Part shown: positions 13,522-24,502 of the stretch, piece by piece
Layout of the letters: every line of letters starts with the position of its first letter
How positions within the stretch are numbered: position 1 is the stretch's first letter
NCBI RefSeq assembly: GCF_035046505.1
Contig: NC_089822.1
Coordinates: forward strand, 267,045,024-267,109,023
DNA from: Tiliqua scincoides
Lineage: Eukaryota; Chordata; Lepidosauria; Squamata; Scincidae
DNA: 64,000 bases
Direction of reading: 5' to 3'
Notes under the pieces: generated by a model
Seen by the model: the letters and a program-made list of their open reading frames with translations, nothing else
Told to the model about the DNA's origin: nothing
Databases searched by the model: none
Translations under genes and position numbers: made by a program

Positions 13522-14462
13522 TGTACATTGAGATAAATAAAAAATAGACAGGGCATCCAAAATAATATATCCCTACAAAATAATTTCAATTGCTCTTATA
13601 CCAATAACTACCATGTCAATTCCATAAATCAAAATCTCATTAAAGCTTACAATATTGATTTCTCAGCATTAACACTCATTAATCTCCAACACAGACAGTC
13701 TTTTTAGCATTCCTTCATCCAGAGTCTTCTTAAAGGAGACACACATACACACACACAAAAAAAATCAGTTATATTTTTTTCCACTAGATGTCTCTCTACT
13801 TCATGGTATCCTTATCCAGTGTTTGAAATGTCCCTTACAGTCTGTAGATTATTTTTCCTTACTTATTGATTGCAGCTTAAAAAGGCAGCAATGCCATCTC
13901 AGCAGGTCGCTCTGAATTTCCCAAAGTTGTTGTTTCCTTAATTAGTCTTATCTTTAGTCTTTCAAATTGTAAATCACAGCGTCTTTGATGCGGGTTTCTG
14001 AGGGAACGCCATCTCTTCAGCTCCTCCTCTCTCCACCAAGGACAAATTCCCTCAGTCTATTAAGCAACTGTATCTTCTAAATAACCCGGTCTTCAAAGAC
14101 ATCAAACTGGGAGATTACTCACTCCTTGACTGAAGAGTTGAGAAACGGCCCCAAACGTTTTTTCTCTTCCTTCGGAGCTGCAGTCCCAGCGATAGGGGGA
14201 AAAAGAGGGGAGAAACCAGGCTGCCTCTGCCAGAAATGGCTGACAGAGTTCCTTCGATTTGTTGCTATGAAGACAGGCTTTGCCCCGCTCCTAGGGTTGC
14301 TTTCCCCAAGAGTTAGCTGGCCTCCAGTCTCAAGCACTTTCCTGGCCTCTCCTAGCCAGAAAAAGCCCCCCCCCCAAATCCTTGGAGGAGTTTACAAATC
14401 AGAAGGACCGACGGAGCTCTAAAAGCTGTGTCTTGTTGCCTGGGCTGTAGCTCCTCCCCCCC

Positions 14463-14474
14463 CAGGAAAAAGAT
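14463..14474. repeat. L1 target-site duplication, 5' side
   Basis: CAGGAAAAAGAT, exact copy of 8476-8487. Confidence 0.85.
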
Positions 14475-14928
14475 ATTTTTCAAAGTAGTGCTTCAACATC
14501 TTACCCTCATTCAAAACTTTCTGAAAGTTTCATCTTTAGAATACTATAATATCTTTACCTATTCTATTCCAATTTAGACTCACATACAAAGGAAACACAT
14601 TTCTTCCTTTCTTCTGAGCAATATCTTGGCCAATTCCCCAGAATTGGCTAACTTCCCAGAGACTTTTGGCAACACTTCTGTTACTTCATGCTGGCCGTAA
14701 CAGCATACAATTGTTCTCACACCCACAGTTAAGATTTTCTTTAAGTTACAAGCTTTGAAGACAAATATAAAGATAAGAACATACAGATTAAGACAGGTAC
14801 CTCTCTAACTGGTCCTCCTCACAGTTTTCTTCCGATGTTTCCAGGTAATCTCAGGTACCGGTGGGTCCTGACAGATTCTTATTCTAAAAAGTGGGTCCTG
14901 GTGCTAAATCTGTGAGAACCACTGCTGC
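14475..14928. other. Spacer with hAT-like repeat end
   Basis: Mostly unassigned. Bases about 14850-14925 (GTGGGTCCTGGTGCTAAATC ... GAACCACTGCTGC) are the inverted relative of the repeat at 45925-46010 (CAGTTCTCAAACTTTTAGCAC), probably a hAT-type MITE end. Confidence 0.4.
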
Positions 14929-15628
14929 AAAGGACAGCTGGAGAAAGTGCCCTTGGGCATGCGCAGAGTGACTTATCCTTGCAAAGGCAACACTTCTTCA
15001 CCTGTCCTAAGACTTAATAGCACCTGGGACTCAACCTCTGCTTGTCCACCTAGAGCACCAGCAGAGCCACAGACAGCGTCCTGCCTGAGCAGTGGTCCAG
15101 GGCAAGATGGCAGGAAGGCTCTCAAAGGAGCAGGAGAAGCTCAGGTTCTACAAGTGGGCATCATCTGGGAGAACAGCACATGCACACGGATGGCTCTAGC
15201 CATCTCCTGTCCTTGGGCACAGTGCTGTATGGAAATAACTACACAGGTCCAAAACAGTTCACAATGCTTCCTACAGTTATATTGTTGATTCATAATGAAC
15301 CTTCATTCCTGCCTTTCTCCAAACTGCCCTGGTGAGCTGCAGGGTATTTAGAGCTGCTTCTGAGACAGGCACTGTGAGCAACCTCCATTCCTGCAAGCAG
15401 AGGAGAGAAGGAGCCCTGCCCCTCCTGACTCCCGCCAATGTGATCAGATGATGCCAGTCAAAAGGGGCGGCTGCCACTTGCATATAAGGGCAGTCCTGAT
15501 GGCATTCCTGTGAAATATTCTGCAAGACGGGCACCCCGACATCTTGCAGCAACAGGAAAGGAAGAACAAAGGAGGCGGCCCCTTCTGTCTCTGCTCCCTG
15601 CAGGCTTCCCTGGTCACCTGCCCCCTAC

Positions 15629-15711
15629 CTGAGCAGACTTCGTAGCAACCCCTCCTTCTCCAGCCCACAGAGGAGGCAACGCAGAACACGATGCCGAGGC
15701 CGCTCCACTGC
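15629..15711 (-). pseudogene. Remnant D, linker exon
   Basis: An 83-base exon with intact acceptor (TGTCTCTTGCAG) and donor (GTAGGG), the same length as gene B exon 2. It differs in that the in-frame ATG of the MKSTQ phrase is ACG. Not likely to be translated, since the first coding exon is gone. Confidence 0.7.
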
Positions 15712-17627
15712 CTGCAAGAGACAGAAGGGAAGACTTTATTGCTCCAACTCAGGTAGGAACTAAAAGTTCTTCTTCCAGGATCCGGCTCTGATCTTCTGCC
15801 TCTTGACAGAGTCTGAGGAGATGGTAGGAATTCCAGCAGGAAGTCCTCTTCTCACAACACATCCTTACTGCCCAGAAGGTGCTCCCCAGACACATGTGGC
15901 AAGTCCCATTACCTCAGCTAACCTGACAATGGGTTGAAATGAAGGCACAGAGGGCAGGTCCATCAGTGAGCATTAGCATAAAAGATGCATGAATCTGGAG
16001 GCAGGGTGGGATGCAAAGGGTAGGGGGGCTACTGCCTTTGGGCCCTGCTTCTGCCCAATTACACTGAGAGCAAGACACTGTCTGGTCTGCTGTAGGAAGC
16101 AGGTGTAGGAAGGCAAGCTGGCAGTATTGTTCCCTTGATTTAAAAAGAATTAGGGTGCAGTGGCTTTTCTTCCACAACTGTTTGTGTCATTTAACCCACT
16201 TTAATATAGTTATTGTACTCTACTGTTTCTATCTTACTGCTGGGCTGCCTCAACAGAGGCCTGAGGCAGAGCTTGAGCAGTGATAATTCCCCCTACTCAG
16301 AACTAGCCAGACCTCCCCTGAATACCAAAGGGGCATGATATTTTAAGGACAGGGATGAGCTGGAGTGGGTGGAGAGGAGGGCGTGGAAGCATCCACTCTG
16401 CATTCAGCTGGTCAGCTTTCAGCTGGTCAGAGCATGTGTGTCTTACCCAGGCAGAAGGGATGCTCCCAGCTTAGCTCAGTCCATCTGTCCTTGACAGCAA
16501 CTAGGGACAAAAGCAGTTCCATCTGGGGCAGGAGGGTGGGCAGTGGCTGGAGGAGCTTCCTCAGCAAGGCTTCATCACATGGGGTCTTTGACCAAAGGGA
16601 GGAAACTGTTTGCCTTGAAGGAAGGGGGTGCTGCAGGAAGGCAGTTTACCCAGTCAAGGGATTCAGAGCACCACAGCGATCCTGTTCTGCCAGGTCTGTT
16701 GCTGATTCTTCCTTTTAGTACTGAAGATGCAACACCTAATGAAGAGACAGAGGGGGTTACGGCAAGACAAAGCAGAGGACATCAGACATCCACAAAGCAA
16801 GACCAAGTGTGGGAGAACTCACAACGTTCCCCCAGGATGATTAGTAGTGAAGTCACAGCAGAGACCAGGTGCCAGGACCAGACCAGGACAGGAGTGCCAC
16901 AGGGCCAGAGTGGAGGGTCCAGGTCTCAGAGGTGCAGTTCTGCTGCCAGGAGACCAAGGGGCCTGCTGGCTCTGCACTGGCTCCGCATGCTCTGCTTGGC
17001 TCCAGCTCCCAGCCTTCGCCTCCCTGTTGCTCTGGAGGCCTGGGATGGCTCCGAAGGGAAGGTGAGTGGGTGAGGCAACACTTGGTGGGTCGCGAGCTGA
17101 CTCCTGACTGTGGGGGGTCACGAAGCTGCCGCCGATGGTGGTGGTGGAAGAGGAGGGCACAGAGCCTGTGGAGAGGGGACCGAATGCACTCATGGGCCTG
17201 GCTCTGAGGCAGGGCAGGAGAGGAGGCAGTCCGAGCAGTGGCGTACCCAGAGGGGGTGGGGGGCAGGAGCCCTGGGTGCTGTGCTGGGGCTGCCGCTGTG
17301 ACGCTCCCCCTGAAAGCCACAAACCACGGCACACTGAGAACCGCATCCTGAGGGCCGCCCCTTCCACTGCGTGGAGGGGCCGAGCTGCTGCAGCTGACTG
17401 AGGGCTGCCCCTTTCCCCTCAGCAACGGGAGGGGAGGGCGACCCTCAGGCAGCAGGAGGGGCAGCCTCCTCCGACTCTGCAGGGGACACGCGCCATTCTC
17501 AGGCTCTCAGTGGCCTTCCGCGTCCTTCCGAGCAAGCCTTTCACAGAGCCCGCACCGCCTCCTCCGTTCCCCACCATCTCCAAGGGGGAGCGCAGGAGGC
17601 GGCAGCATGGAATTACTGTGGCGAGGA

Positions 17628-17635
17628 TGACGTCA
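17628..17635. promoter_or_regulatory. CRE (TGACGTCA) in remnant D promoter
   Basis: A consensus CREB/ATF site, kept at the same place in the gene B promoter (43162-43169) and set in GC-rich DNA. Its retention in both copies supports a role in the ancestral promoter. Confidence 0.55.
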
Positions 17636-17760
17636 CTGCAATTACTTCTGGGTCAGGGTGGGGGCGGCACACTCAGAGGTGGCCCTGCTTTGGAAGGGTC
17701 CTGGTCTGAGGGACGCAGCCCCAGAAAACACTCGAGAAGGAAGTCCATCCCTCCAAGGTG

Positions 17761-18310
17761 ACAAATGTATTGAGCCCTATGGAAAGCGAAACTAAGCTGC
17801 ACATTCACACTTACTCATGAGCAAGCAAGTGTGCCCTGAACGTGTGAAAGGTCCGGCAAAGGCAAGTGCAAGGCTGCCAGAACGGTCCCAGTCCAATGAA
17901 CGTGGAACTCAACAGGTGCTCCAGAAGGCAGAACCCCCCATAGTGCAGTAAAGAGACTCCAGCAGCTAAGACTTGTTGCGTTTCAGTGCTGTACTGAAAT
18001 GGACCCCCATCCCCCACCCCACAAGCACAGGTGTTTAGTCAACTGTGCCAGAGGCTCTCCGGGGATCAGAGGCTGGTCATGGGCAGGATACAGACTTGCT
18101 GTGGGCTGCATGTGGCCCCCAACCGGGTTGGGAGACCCTGCTTTAGAGGGAAGCTGTGGCTCTCAATCCATCCGAAACAAAAAATATGTTGCAGTGAAGT
18201 TAATTTTGTCCCAAATCACACTGAACCGGCTTAAGTATAAGCACTTAACACTGAACTGGGCACTGGGCAGGGCTGAAAACTTACTGAATTTTCTTTTGGG
18301 GGGGAGCCTT
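17761..18310. other. Unassigned stretch with hAT-like end
   Basis: Non-coding. Bases 18100-18142 (GGGCTGCATGTGGCCCCCAA ... GGGAGACCCTG) resemble the end of a hAT element, in the orientation ending at 18142. No matching opposite end was found. Confidence 0.35.
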
Positions 18311-18314
18311 GAGG

Positions 18315-18942
18315 TGATTGTTTTGCAGGTTTAGGCAAGGATGGAAGCGGACACCAAGGAGATTCAAGGAAAAGAAGCTTTTATTCTTAGCCGGCTGCTG
18401 GTCACAGAGGAACAACTTCTTCAAGCTGTGACCCCAATTTCTCGGGGCTGTGAGTTGATATACAGAACCAACTTTCATTGCAAAGCATTGGCTAGATTTC
18501 TGATTGGCAAATAGCGTATCGCGTGAGGCTTTGTCCCTGCCTTCATATCCCACTACTCACATTTCTGCCTAGCGTGTTCTTGATAAATATGGCACTTGAA
18601 AAATGAGAAATCTTGCTAACTGCAAAAGCCCCTACTCCCCCTCCCTGCGTTGGCTAACAGCACACTGGCAAAAAGTCCCTGTTCTCCTCCAACCTCCTGC
18701 CCAGCTCTGCAAACAACTTCTGTGGTCAAGCTTAGTCAGCAACACCCTTTCCCCTTTACACCAACACAAAAAGGCATTCAAGGGGCATTTTCTGAAATAT
18801 CTTGCTGACCCAAGCAGCTAAATATAGGGCCTACTTTCGCCAAGCACTCTGTTCATGCTCACAGCAAGGCCCAAACGGGAACCTGAATGGATTCAAACAT
18901 TCTAAATTCTAGAGGTTCCCTCAGAATTGCAGGCAAGCTACA
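18315..18942 (-). mobile_element. Solo LTR of an endogenous retrovirus (class I-like)
   Basis: Read on the minus strand the 628-bp unit begins TGTAGCTTGCC and ends CAAAACAATCA, has an AATAAAAGC polyadenylation signal and a TTGGTGTCC R/U5-like segment after it, and is flanked by 4-bp duplications GAGG (18311-18314 and 18943-18946). A 4-bp duplication is typical of gammaretrovirus-like (class I) ERVs. No internal genes lie beside it. A fossil left by LTR-LTR recombination. Confidence 0.6.
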
Positions 18943-19010
18943 GAGGGAATTCGCCTGGTGGAACAGGAACACCATCTCATCTCTCCTTATTTATTACCGT
19001 AGTTTGTCTA

Positions 19011-19488
19011 TGTTAAGGGATCATCCCCAGGACTACTAGTAATTTACAGCCTGGATAGTAGCAGGCCCTGAAGCCTTGGCCTGACTGAGCACAGCATGGC
19101 ATCTTGGGAGAGGATGATGCAACATCTGGTGATGCATACCAGGTAAATGTCGCCTGTATGTCACCCCATGCACCATCAGAGTGACTTTGCACCTTTGGGC
19201 CCAGTCTGATTGGCTGTAGCTCATATATATTCCAGCAGGGGAAGCTGGGTTGTGGGAGATGCAGAGTGGAGTTTGTGCCGAAGGCTACGTCAGTGTGATC
19301 CGTGATTCGTGTGCTATCTGGACTGTTACTGTTGTATATACTGCACATAGTAAAGAGGCGTTTGGTGGAGGACTTCTGCCTTGTGTCGTCTTTGTTCCTG
19401 GGAGTGCCTGCGCTCTGACCTTGGGAGACAGGCAAGCCGTGCAGCCGGACAGCGGCTAGCTGTGCGAACGTCTATCCAGCTCGCAACA
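19011..19488 (+). repeat. copia 5' LTR
   Basis: Begins TGTTAAGGGATC and ends near CGCAACA. Contains a TATA-like TCATATATATTCC at about 19222-19235. Confidence 0.85.
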
Positions 19489-19613
19489 GGTTATGCGCCC
19501 AGCTGCTCTCTAACTGCCCTTGCCTGAGTCTGCTGTATCGAGCGCGTCTGTGAGCACCCCGGTGAGTCTGCAGAGCAAAGTTTATCTGCGAGACCTGTGT
19601 ACATTCCTGAAAG

Positions 19614-22600
19614 ATGGCTGCAGCAACAGCATATCCACTGACCCAGCTCAATGAGAGCAACTATATGGGCTGGTCTGTTAAGATGCGTATGTATCTTATC
19701 AAGCAGTCGCTGTGGCAGGTCGTTCAAACTGCGCAGCTGGACGAGAGCCCAGAAATGGACGTTGCAAATGAGCAAGCCTTGGCCACCATTATTTTGGGCT
19801 TGGATGATAGCCAGTTGATCCATGTTCACGCCATAGAGTCTGTGCACATGTGGCAACAAGAATCCATGTGGCAACTATTTACTGAGCTGGATGAAAGGGG
19901 AGTGTCATTTCCGGAATTGCACAAAGTTTTTGTTGTGCTATCTTCACTGGATGAGTCCTACGACACGCTTGTGACAACGCTGGAAGCCCTCCCAGAGCGA
20001 CAGCTAACCCTTGCTTATCTGACCGGCCGGCTTGTGGAGGAGGAGCAGAAGCAAGCCGACAACTGGCAAGAGCAGGGGCAGGCTGCCAAGGAATCCCGAG
20101 CGAGGGAGGCTGCTACAAGCAAGGCTGCTGTCCAGGGAAATGTTGACATTCCTGGTGTGCTCGTCATCAAAAGATGTTTTGCATGCGATTTCGCATTGCA
20201 CCTGCGACGTTCCTGTCCCTCCCTGAAGGGCCAAGGAGTGGGGAGGAAGGACACGAGGCACTGGAGGGGCTACAGAAGCTCCTACGTCTCGGAGGTCCAG
20301 GTGGTGGAACAGAGCAGTGAGCACTGGTGGCTGGTCGACAGTGGGGCCAGCCAGCATGTTGCCCGAGACAGAGAACTGTTCACATCCTTGAAGCCAGCTG
20401 TTTGAGTCACCGTAAATCTGGCAAATGGCCTCAGCTCCCCGGTTGAGGGGTGGGCACAGTTTCAGTGCCAGGGTTCGGTGAGTCCTTGAATGATGTACTG
20501 TATGTTCCTCAACTGCAGTACAATCTGTTGAGTGTTGCTGCCTTGGACAGGAAAGTTTTCCATGTAAAGTTTGTAAACGTGTAGTGTACAATTGTAAAAG
20601 GTAACAAGGTGTGTGCACAGGGCACTGAGAAAGGTGGGCTGTACGTGTTAGAGGGACGTACACCCCCCTCTGTAAACACCTCCAAGTTGTTCCAGAATGA
20701 AGGTGCCCATGCTAAATGTGCCCATCTCTGGCACAGGAAGCTTGGCCATCCTTCTTACACTATACTGGAGAAAACAGTGCAAAGTGCCTGTGGGGTAACA
20801 TTGGAGGAGTGTCCAAATTATCTTGACTGTGAGACCTGCAAGAAGGTTAAGTCAAAAGCATGCCCGGTAAATCAAAAGAGTAATAGACAAACATCCCGAC
20901 CATTTGAATTGGACTTCGCTGACTTAATAGGCCCCTTTGAGGAATCATTTGGGCATGCGAAGTATGTTCTGGTCCTGATCGACCACTACAGCAGATTCAG
21001 CTTCTGTTATCTGCTGCAGGTGAAATCTCAGACCTGCCAGCGTATCTGTGAGTGGGTAAGATTTGTGGAGCACAAGTATGCACACAAGGTTGGGCAAATT
21101 CAAACAGACCGGGGGACGGAATTCACTTGCACTGAGTTGCAAAACTGGCTGAGAGCACAAGGAATCCGTCAAAGGTTAATCAATAGGGGCGTACCAGCTG
21201 AGAACGGTATGGTTGAGAAACGGAATGATTTACTTCAGACTAAAATGCGTGCTCTGTTGGCTGATTCAAACCTGGGAAGGAGATATTGGGCGGAAGCTGT
21301 GTTGATGGCAAATTATATAATAAATCGTCTATGGACGTCTGCCCTAAACAAAACTCTGTACGAGGCGTTGTACGGACAACCCCCACCCCTGAAACACATG
21401 CATATATTTGGGGTGTCCGCCTGGGTAAATGTACCAAGAAAATTTAGACGCAAACGCCAAGACAAGTCCCTGAAACAGACGTTTCTAGGATATGAACCAG
21501 GGGCAAAAGCATACCGGTTTTGTGACAGAAATCATAAGCTGACCATATCTTGCTCAGCAGTATTTAATGAGCAGGAAGAATGGAACAGGGAGGCAAGGGA
21601 GGAAAGCACGGTACTCCTGCCAAGTTTGCCAGCTGAAAGTTTATTGCAGCAGGGAGATAAGCCCGGGGAAGGAGGGGTTGGACAGCCGAGGAGGGGAGAA
21701 TTCAAAGTTAACCCCAGAACTGCCAAAAGAGGAGCCAGAGGCTCAGGCAGAAATCCCGGCAGAAATCCCTCCACACTCTCAGAGAGCAAACAAAGGGATC
21801 CCTCCAGAAAGGTATGGGTTTAATGCTGTAACAAAGTGTGTCACGATCTGTAATGTAACAGTACCAAATTCCTATGAGGAAATGTTAGAATTACTGCGAG
21901 GGGGGTACTACTGGCACCAAAGGCCCAAGATAGAACAGCTCCTGCGCAAATTTAATATGGAGCTGTGTAAAGGGGCCAAAACTCCAATGGTACAGGAGTT
22001 TCAGAAGGCAGCGTACAAGGACAGCCCAGAGTGTGATAGAGCAGCACACCAATCGGCAATTGGAAGTCTTTTATACCTTGCACAGACATCCAGGCCTGAC
22101 GTGGCGAATGCCACCTCAATCTTAAGTAGATACGTATCGCAGCCCAAACAAGCACATTGGGCGGCGGTAAAGAGAGTAATGAGGTATTTAAAGGAAACAA
22201 TAAACTATGTCCTGACTATGCAACCACAGGGGGAGACAGAAATGCTAGCCTATGTAGATGCAGACTGGGACACAGATGCGCAGACAAGAAAATCCACAAC
22301 GGGAATTGTGGTACAATACGCAGGTGTCCCGATAGGATGGAAATCCGTCAAACAAAATTACATAGCACTTTCAAGTGCTGAAGCCGAATATGGGGCTTTG
22401 TCAGAATTATGTACGGAGCTAATAGAGTATTGAAAATTAGCTAGAGACCTAGGCGTGGACAGCGAAAAGCCAATCACTGTCCTTGAAGATAGCCAAGCCT
22501 ACATCAGCATGGCAGCGTCTGACAAAATAAAAGCCAGAACCAAGCACATTGGTATACGATACGCAAATGTAAAAGAAGCTATAAAAGAAGGGTTGATTGT

Positions 22601-22712
22601 GCTACAGTACTACCCCTCAGAGCAGATGCTGGCGGATATAATGACAAAGCTATTAGGCGCTACCAAACATTACGGTTTACTAGAAGAATTGGGAATGAAA
22701 ACCGTATGTTGA
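19614..22712 (+). pseudogene. copia internal coding region (gag-pol fossil)
   Basis: Gag-like protein comes first, then protease, integrase and RNase H-like stretches, all in one direction and in the copia order (integrase before RNase H). The region is a fossil with several breaks. Confidence 0.8.
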
Positions 22713-22867
22713 TGTATGATACATACAATCTGTGTAATGTATGCAAATCTGTAACAATGCAAGAATGAATGCTGCTGATGTACCCACTGTAAAACGTAGC
22801 TGTGCCAAATGTGTAGCCAATGTACCTGAATATAAAATGTACCTATCCAGCCTGAAATTAGGAGGGG

Positions 22868-23345
22868 TGTTAAGGGATCATCCCCGGGACTGCTAGTAAT
22901 TTACAGCCTGGATAGTAGCAGGCCCTGAAGCCTTGGCCTGACTGAGCACAGCACGGCATCTTGGGAGAGGATGATGCAACATCTGGTGATGCATACCAGG
23001 TGACTGTCACCTGTATGTCACCCCATGCACCATCAGAGTGACTTTGCACTTTTGGGCCCAGTCTGATTGGCTGTAGCTCATATATATTCCAGCAGGGGAA
23101 GCTGGGTTGTGGGAGATGCAGAGTGGAGTTTGTGCCGAAGGCTACATCAGTGTGATCCGTGATTTGTGTGCTATCTGGACTGTTGCTGTTGTATATACTG
23201 TACATAGTAAAGAGGCGTTTGGTGGAGGACTTCTGCCTTGTGTCGTCTTTGTTCCTGGGAGTGCCTGCGCTCTGACCTTGGGAGATAGGCAAGCCACGCA
23301 GCAGGACAGTGGCTAGCTGTGTGAACATCTATCCAGCTTGCAATA
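22868..23345 (+). repeat. copia 3' LTR
   Basis: Same length as the 5' LTR and about 96% alike by eye. Flanking bases (GTCTA left of the element, CTCTA right) resemble a worn 5-bp target duplication. Confidence 0.85.
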
Positions 23346-23377
23346 GCTCTATTTATAATTGTTAATTTTCGAACCCG

Positions 23378-23462
23378 ATCTTAGGCATGCCTCCTCAGAA
23401 GTATCACCCATTATAGTCAATGGAGCTTACTCTTAGATAAGCGTAGACAGGATTGTACTCTT
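23378..23462. mobile_element. Short palindromic repeat (MITE-like)
   Basis: A copy of the CAATCCTATGC ... CTCAGAAGTAAGTCC ... GGGCTTACT family seen better at 46250-46435; strongly diverged here. Confidence 0.4.
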
Positions 23463-23594
23463 TATTCATTTATTTATAGCCTGCCTATCTAGGGAAAATG
23501 GCACCATTTCATTGCTTGCCATGGGCATTTCAGCACTTGCTGCATTCTCAGGAAAGCACTTTTGCTTGATGATGTCACTTCCGCCCATGCCATC

Positions 23595-24502
23595 TGTCAT
23601 ATACTCCCAGGGTTTTGGGGTGCTCAGAGTTCTTGGTTCTCGAACCCTAGAACCCTCAAGGACCCTTGTCCAGTAGTACTGCCACCACCCTGTATGTGCC
23701 AGTGTCTCAGTCCAGGGACACTGAGACATTCTAGGCTTACTTCTATCCCTTGCAGGCACTGAGCACTTTCTTTACTTAAAGTCTCAGTCCTCAATGAGTA
23801 TTTGGTAACTTGCTGAACGGCTAGGCAGGATTCTGAACCTTTGTCCCCAACAGACCATGATATAACTTAGTAAAAGGATTTTTACTTTATTAAATACATA
23901 GGGGTACATAGAGTTACAAAAGGCAGCAAATGCTAGAGGCATAAAACTTCTAGGAACCATATCAGCATTAAAATAACAAAGCTAACTGGCTATCTCTATT
24001 ATTCCCTAACTCTCACCTGGGTTAGCTTCCTTTTGTAGATCTTTCAGCTCCAGGTTACCTCTGAAGCCACATGGCACTGGTGGACCAGGCTCTCAGCCTG
24101 CAGGATGTTGCACCCACAACCTTTTCCACCCAAAAGACTCCAAACACCCCCTTGGGCTTTGTTCTTATACTTCTCATCCTAACAGGATGGAGATGACTCT
24201 GTACTTATTTAAACTGTCCAATCAGAAACTCTTGGGGACAGAATCTTCCTGAAGTGGGGCTGGATGCTAGTCCTCTTAGTTCTCCCCTTCCCAGTGGAGG
24301 TCTACAGCTGCATTCCACCCTGATGGGTGCCTTTCTGTCTGCGTAGGTGCTACATTTATCACCTTCTATTGGGTTGTAAATTTCGTTGGTTGTTGTTACT
24401 CACATTCTTGCAGCTAGGAACTGCAAGCCACTTCTCTGTTACTTGTTTAGTTTGGTTCAGGCTCTACATGCTACTAGGCCTAAACTGTACATATTCATGA
24501 CA
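23595..24502 (-). repeat. gypsy-type element, 3' LTR
   Basis: About 908 bp; closely matches 29458-30497 except for the short insert there. Confidence 0.8.

Larger units (their letters stand above)
8488..14462 (-). mobile_element. Full-length LINE-1 (L1), 5,975 bp
   Basis: The element carries a 5' UTR (about 13522-14462) that begins with a G-rich run and GGAGGAGCTACAGCCC, then ORF1, an 82-base gap, ORF2, a short 3' UTR with an AATAAA signal close to the tail, and a poly(A) tail seen as T8488-T8499. Perfect 12-bp target duplications flank it. Both reading frames are open along their length. This is what a young, possibly active L1 looks like. It lies between gene A and remnant D, pointing toward gene A. 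Confidence 0.93.
14929..17760 (-). pseudogene. Remnant D: 5' part of a fourth KRAB zinc-finger gene
   Basis: The stretch aligns in the same orientation with 39611-43330, the upstream half of gene B. It keeps the promoter with its CRE, the intron around exon 1, the linker exon (15629-15711) and the next intron. The exon-1 coding part present in B (41107-41448, 342 bases including the start codon) is absent: DNA jumps from the splice donor (GTAAGA, plus-strand 16451-16456) straight to the sequence upstream of the B start codon. A second piece of B promoter (about 42075-42845) is also missing. No KRAB or finger exon follows before the L1. It cannot encode a normal KRAB zinc-finger protein; transcription from the promoter is still possible. 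Confidence 0.75.
19011..23345 (+). mobile_element. Ty1/copia LTR retrotransposon, both LTRs, broken
   Basis: Two LTRs of about 478 bp (19011-19488 and 22868-23345) enclose a copia-type internal region. Next to the left LTR lies GGTTATGCGCCCAGC, close to the internal tRNA-iMet primer site used by Drosophila copia; a purine-rich AGGAGGGG precedes the right LTR. Parts seen, in copia order: gag with the LNESNYMGW motif, protease (VDSGAS), integrase with HHCC and core motifs, and an RNase H-like 3' part (YVDADWD, SSAEAEY). The LTRs differ at roughly 20 positions by eye, mostly transitions, so the insertion is of moderate age. The element is broken in several places and cannot be autonomous. Confidence 0.9.

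Noticed and set aside
16543-17425. Overlapping frames of 110-190 codons on both strands in GC-rich DNA
   Set aside because: They overlap each other on all frames, are not kept in the gene B copy and reflect low stop density in a GC-rich promoter.
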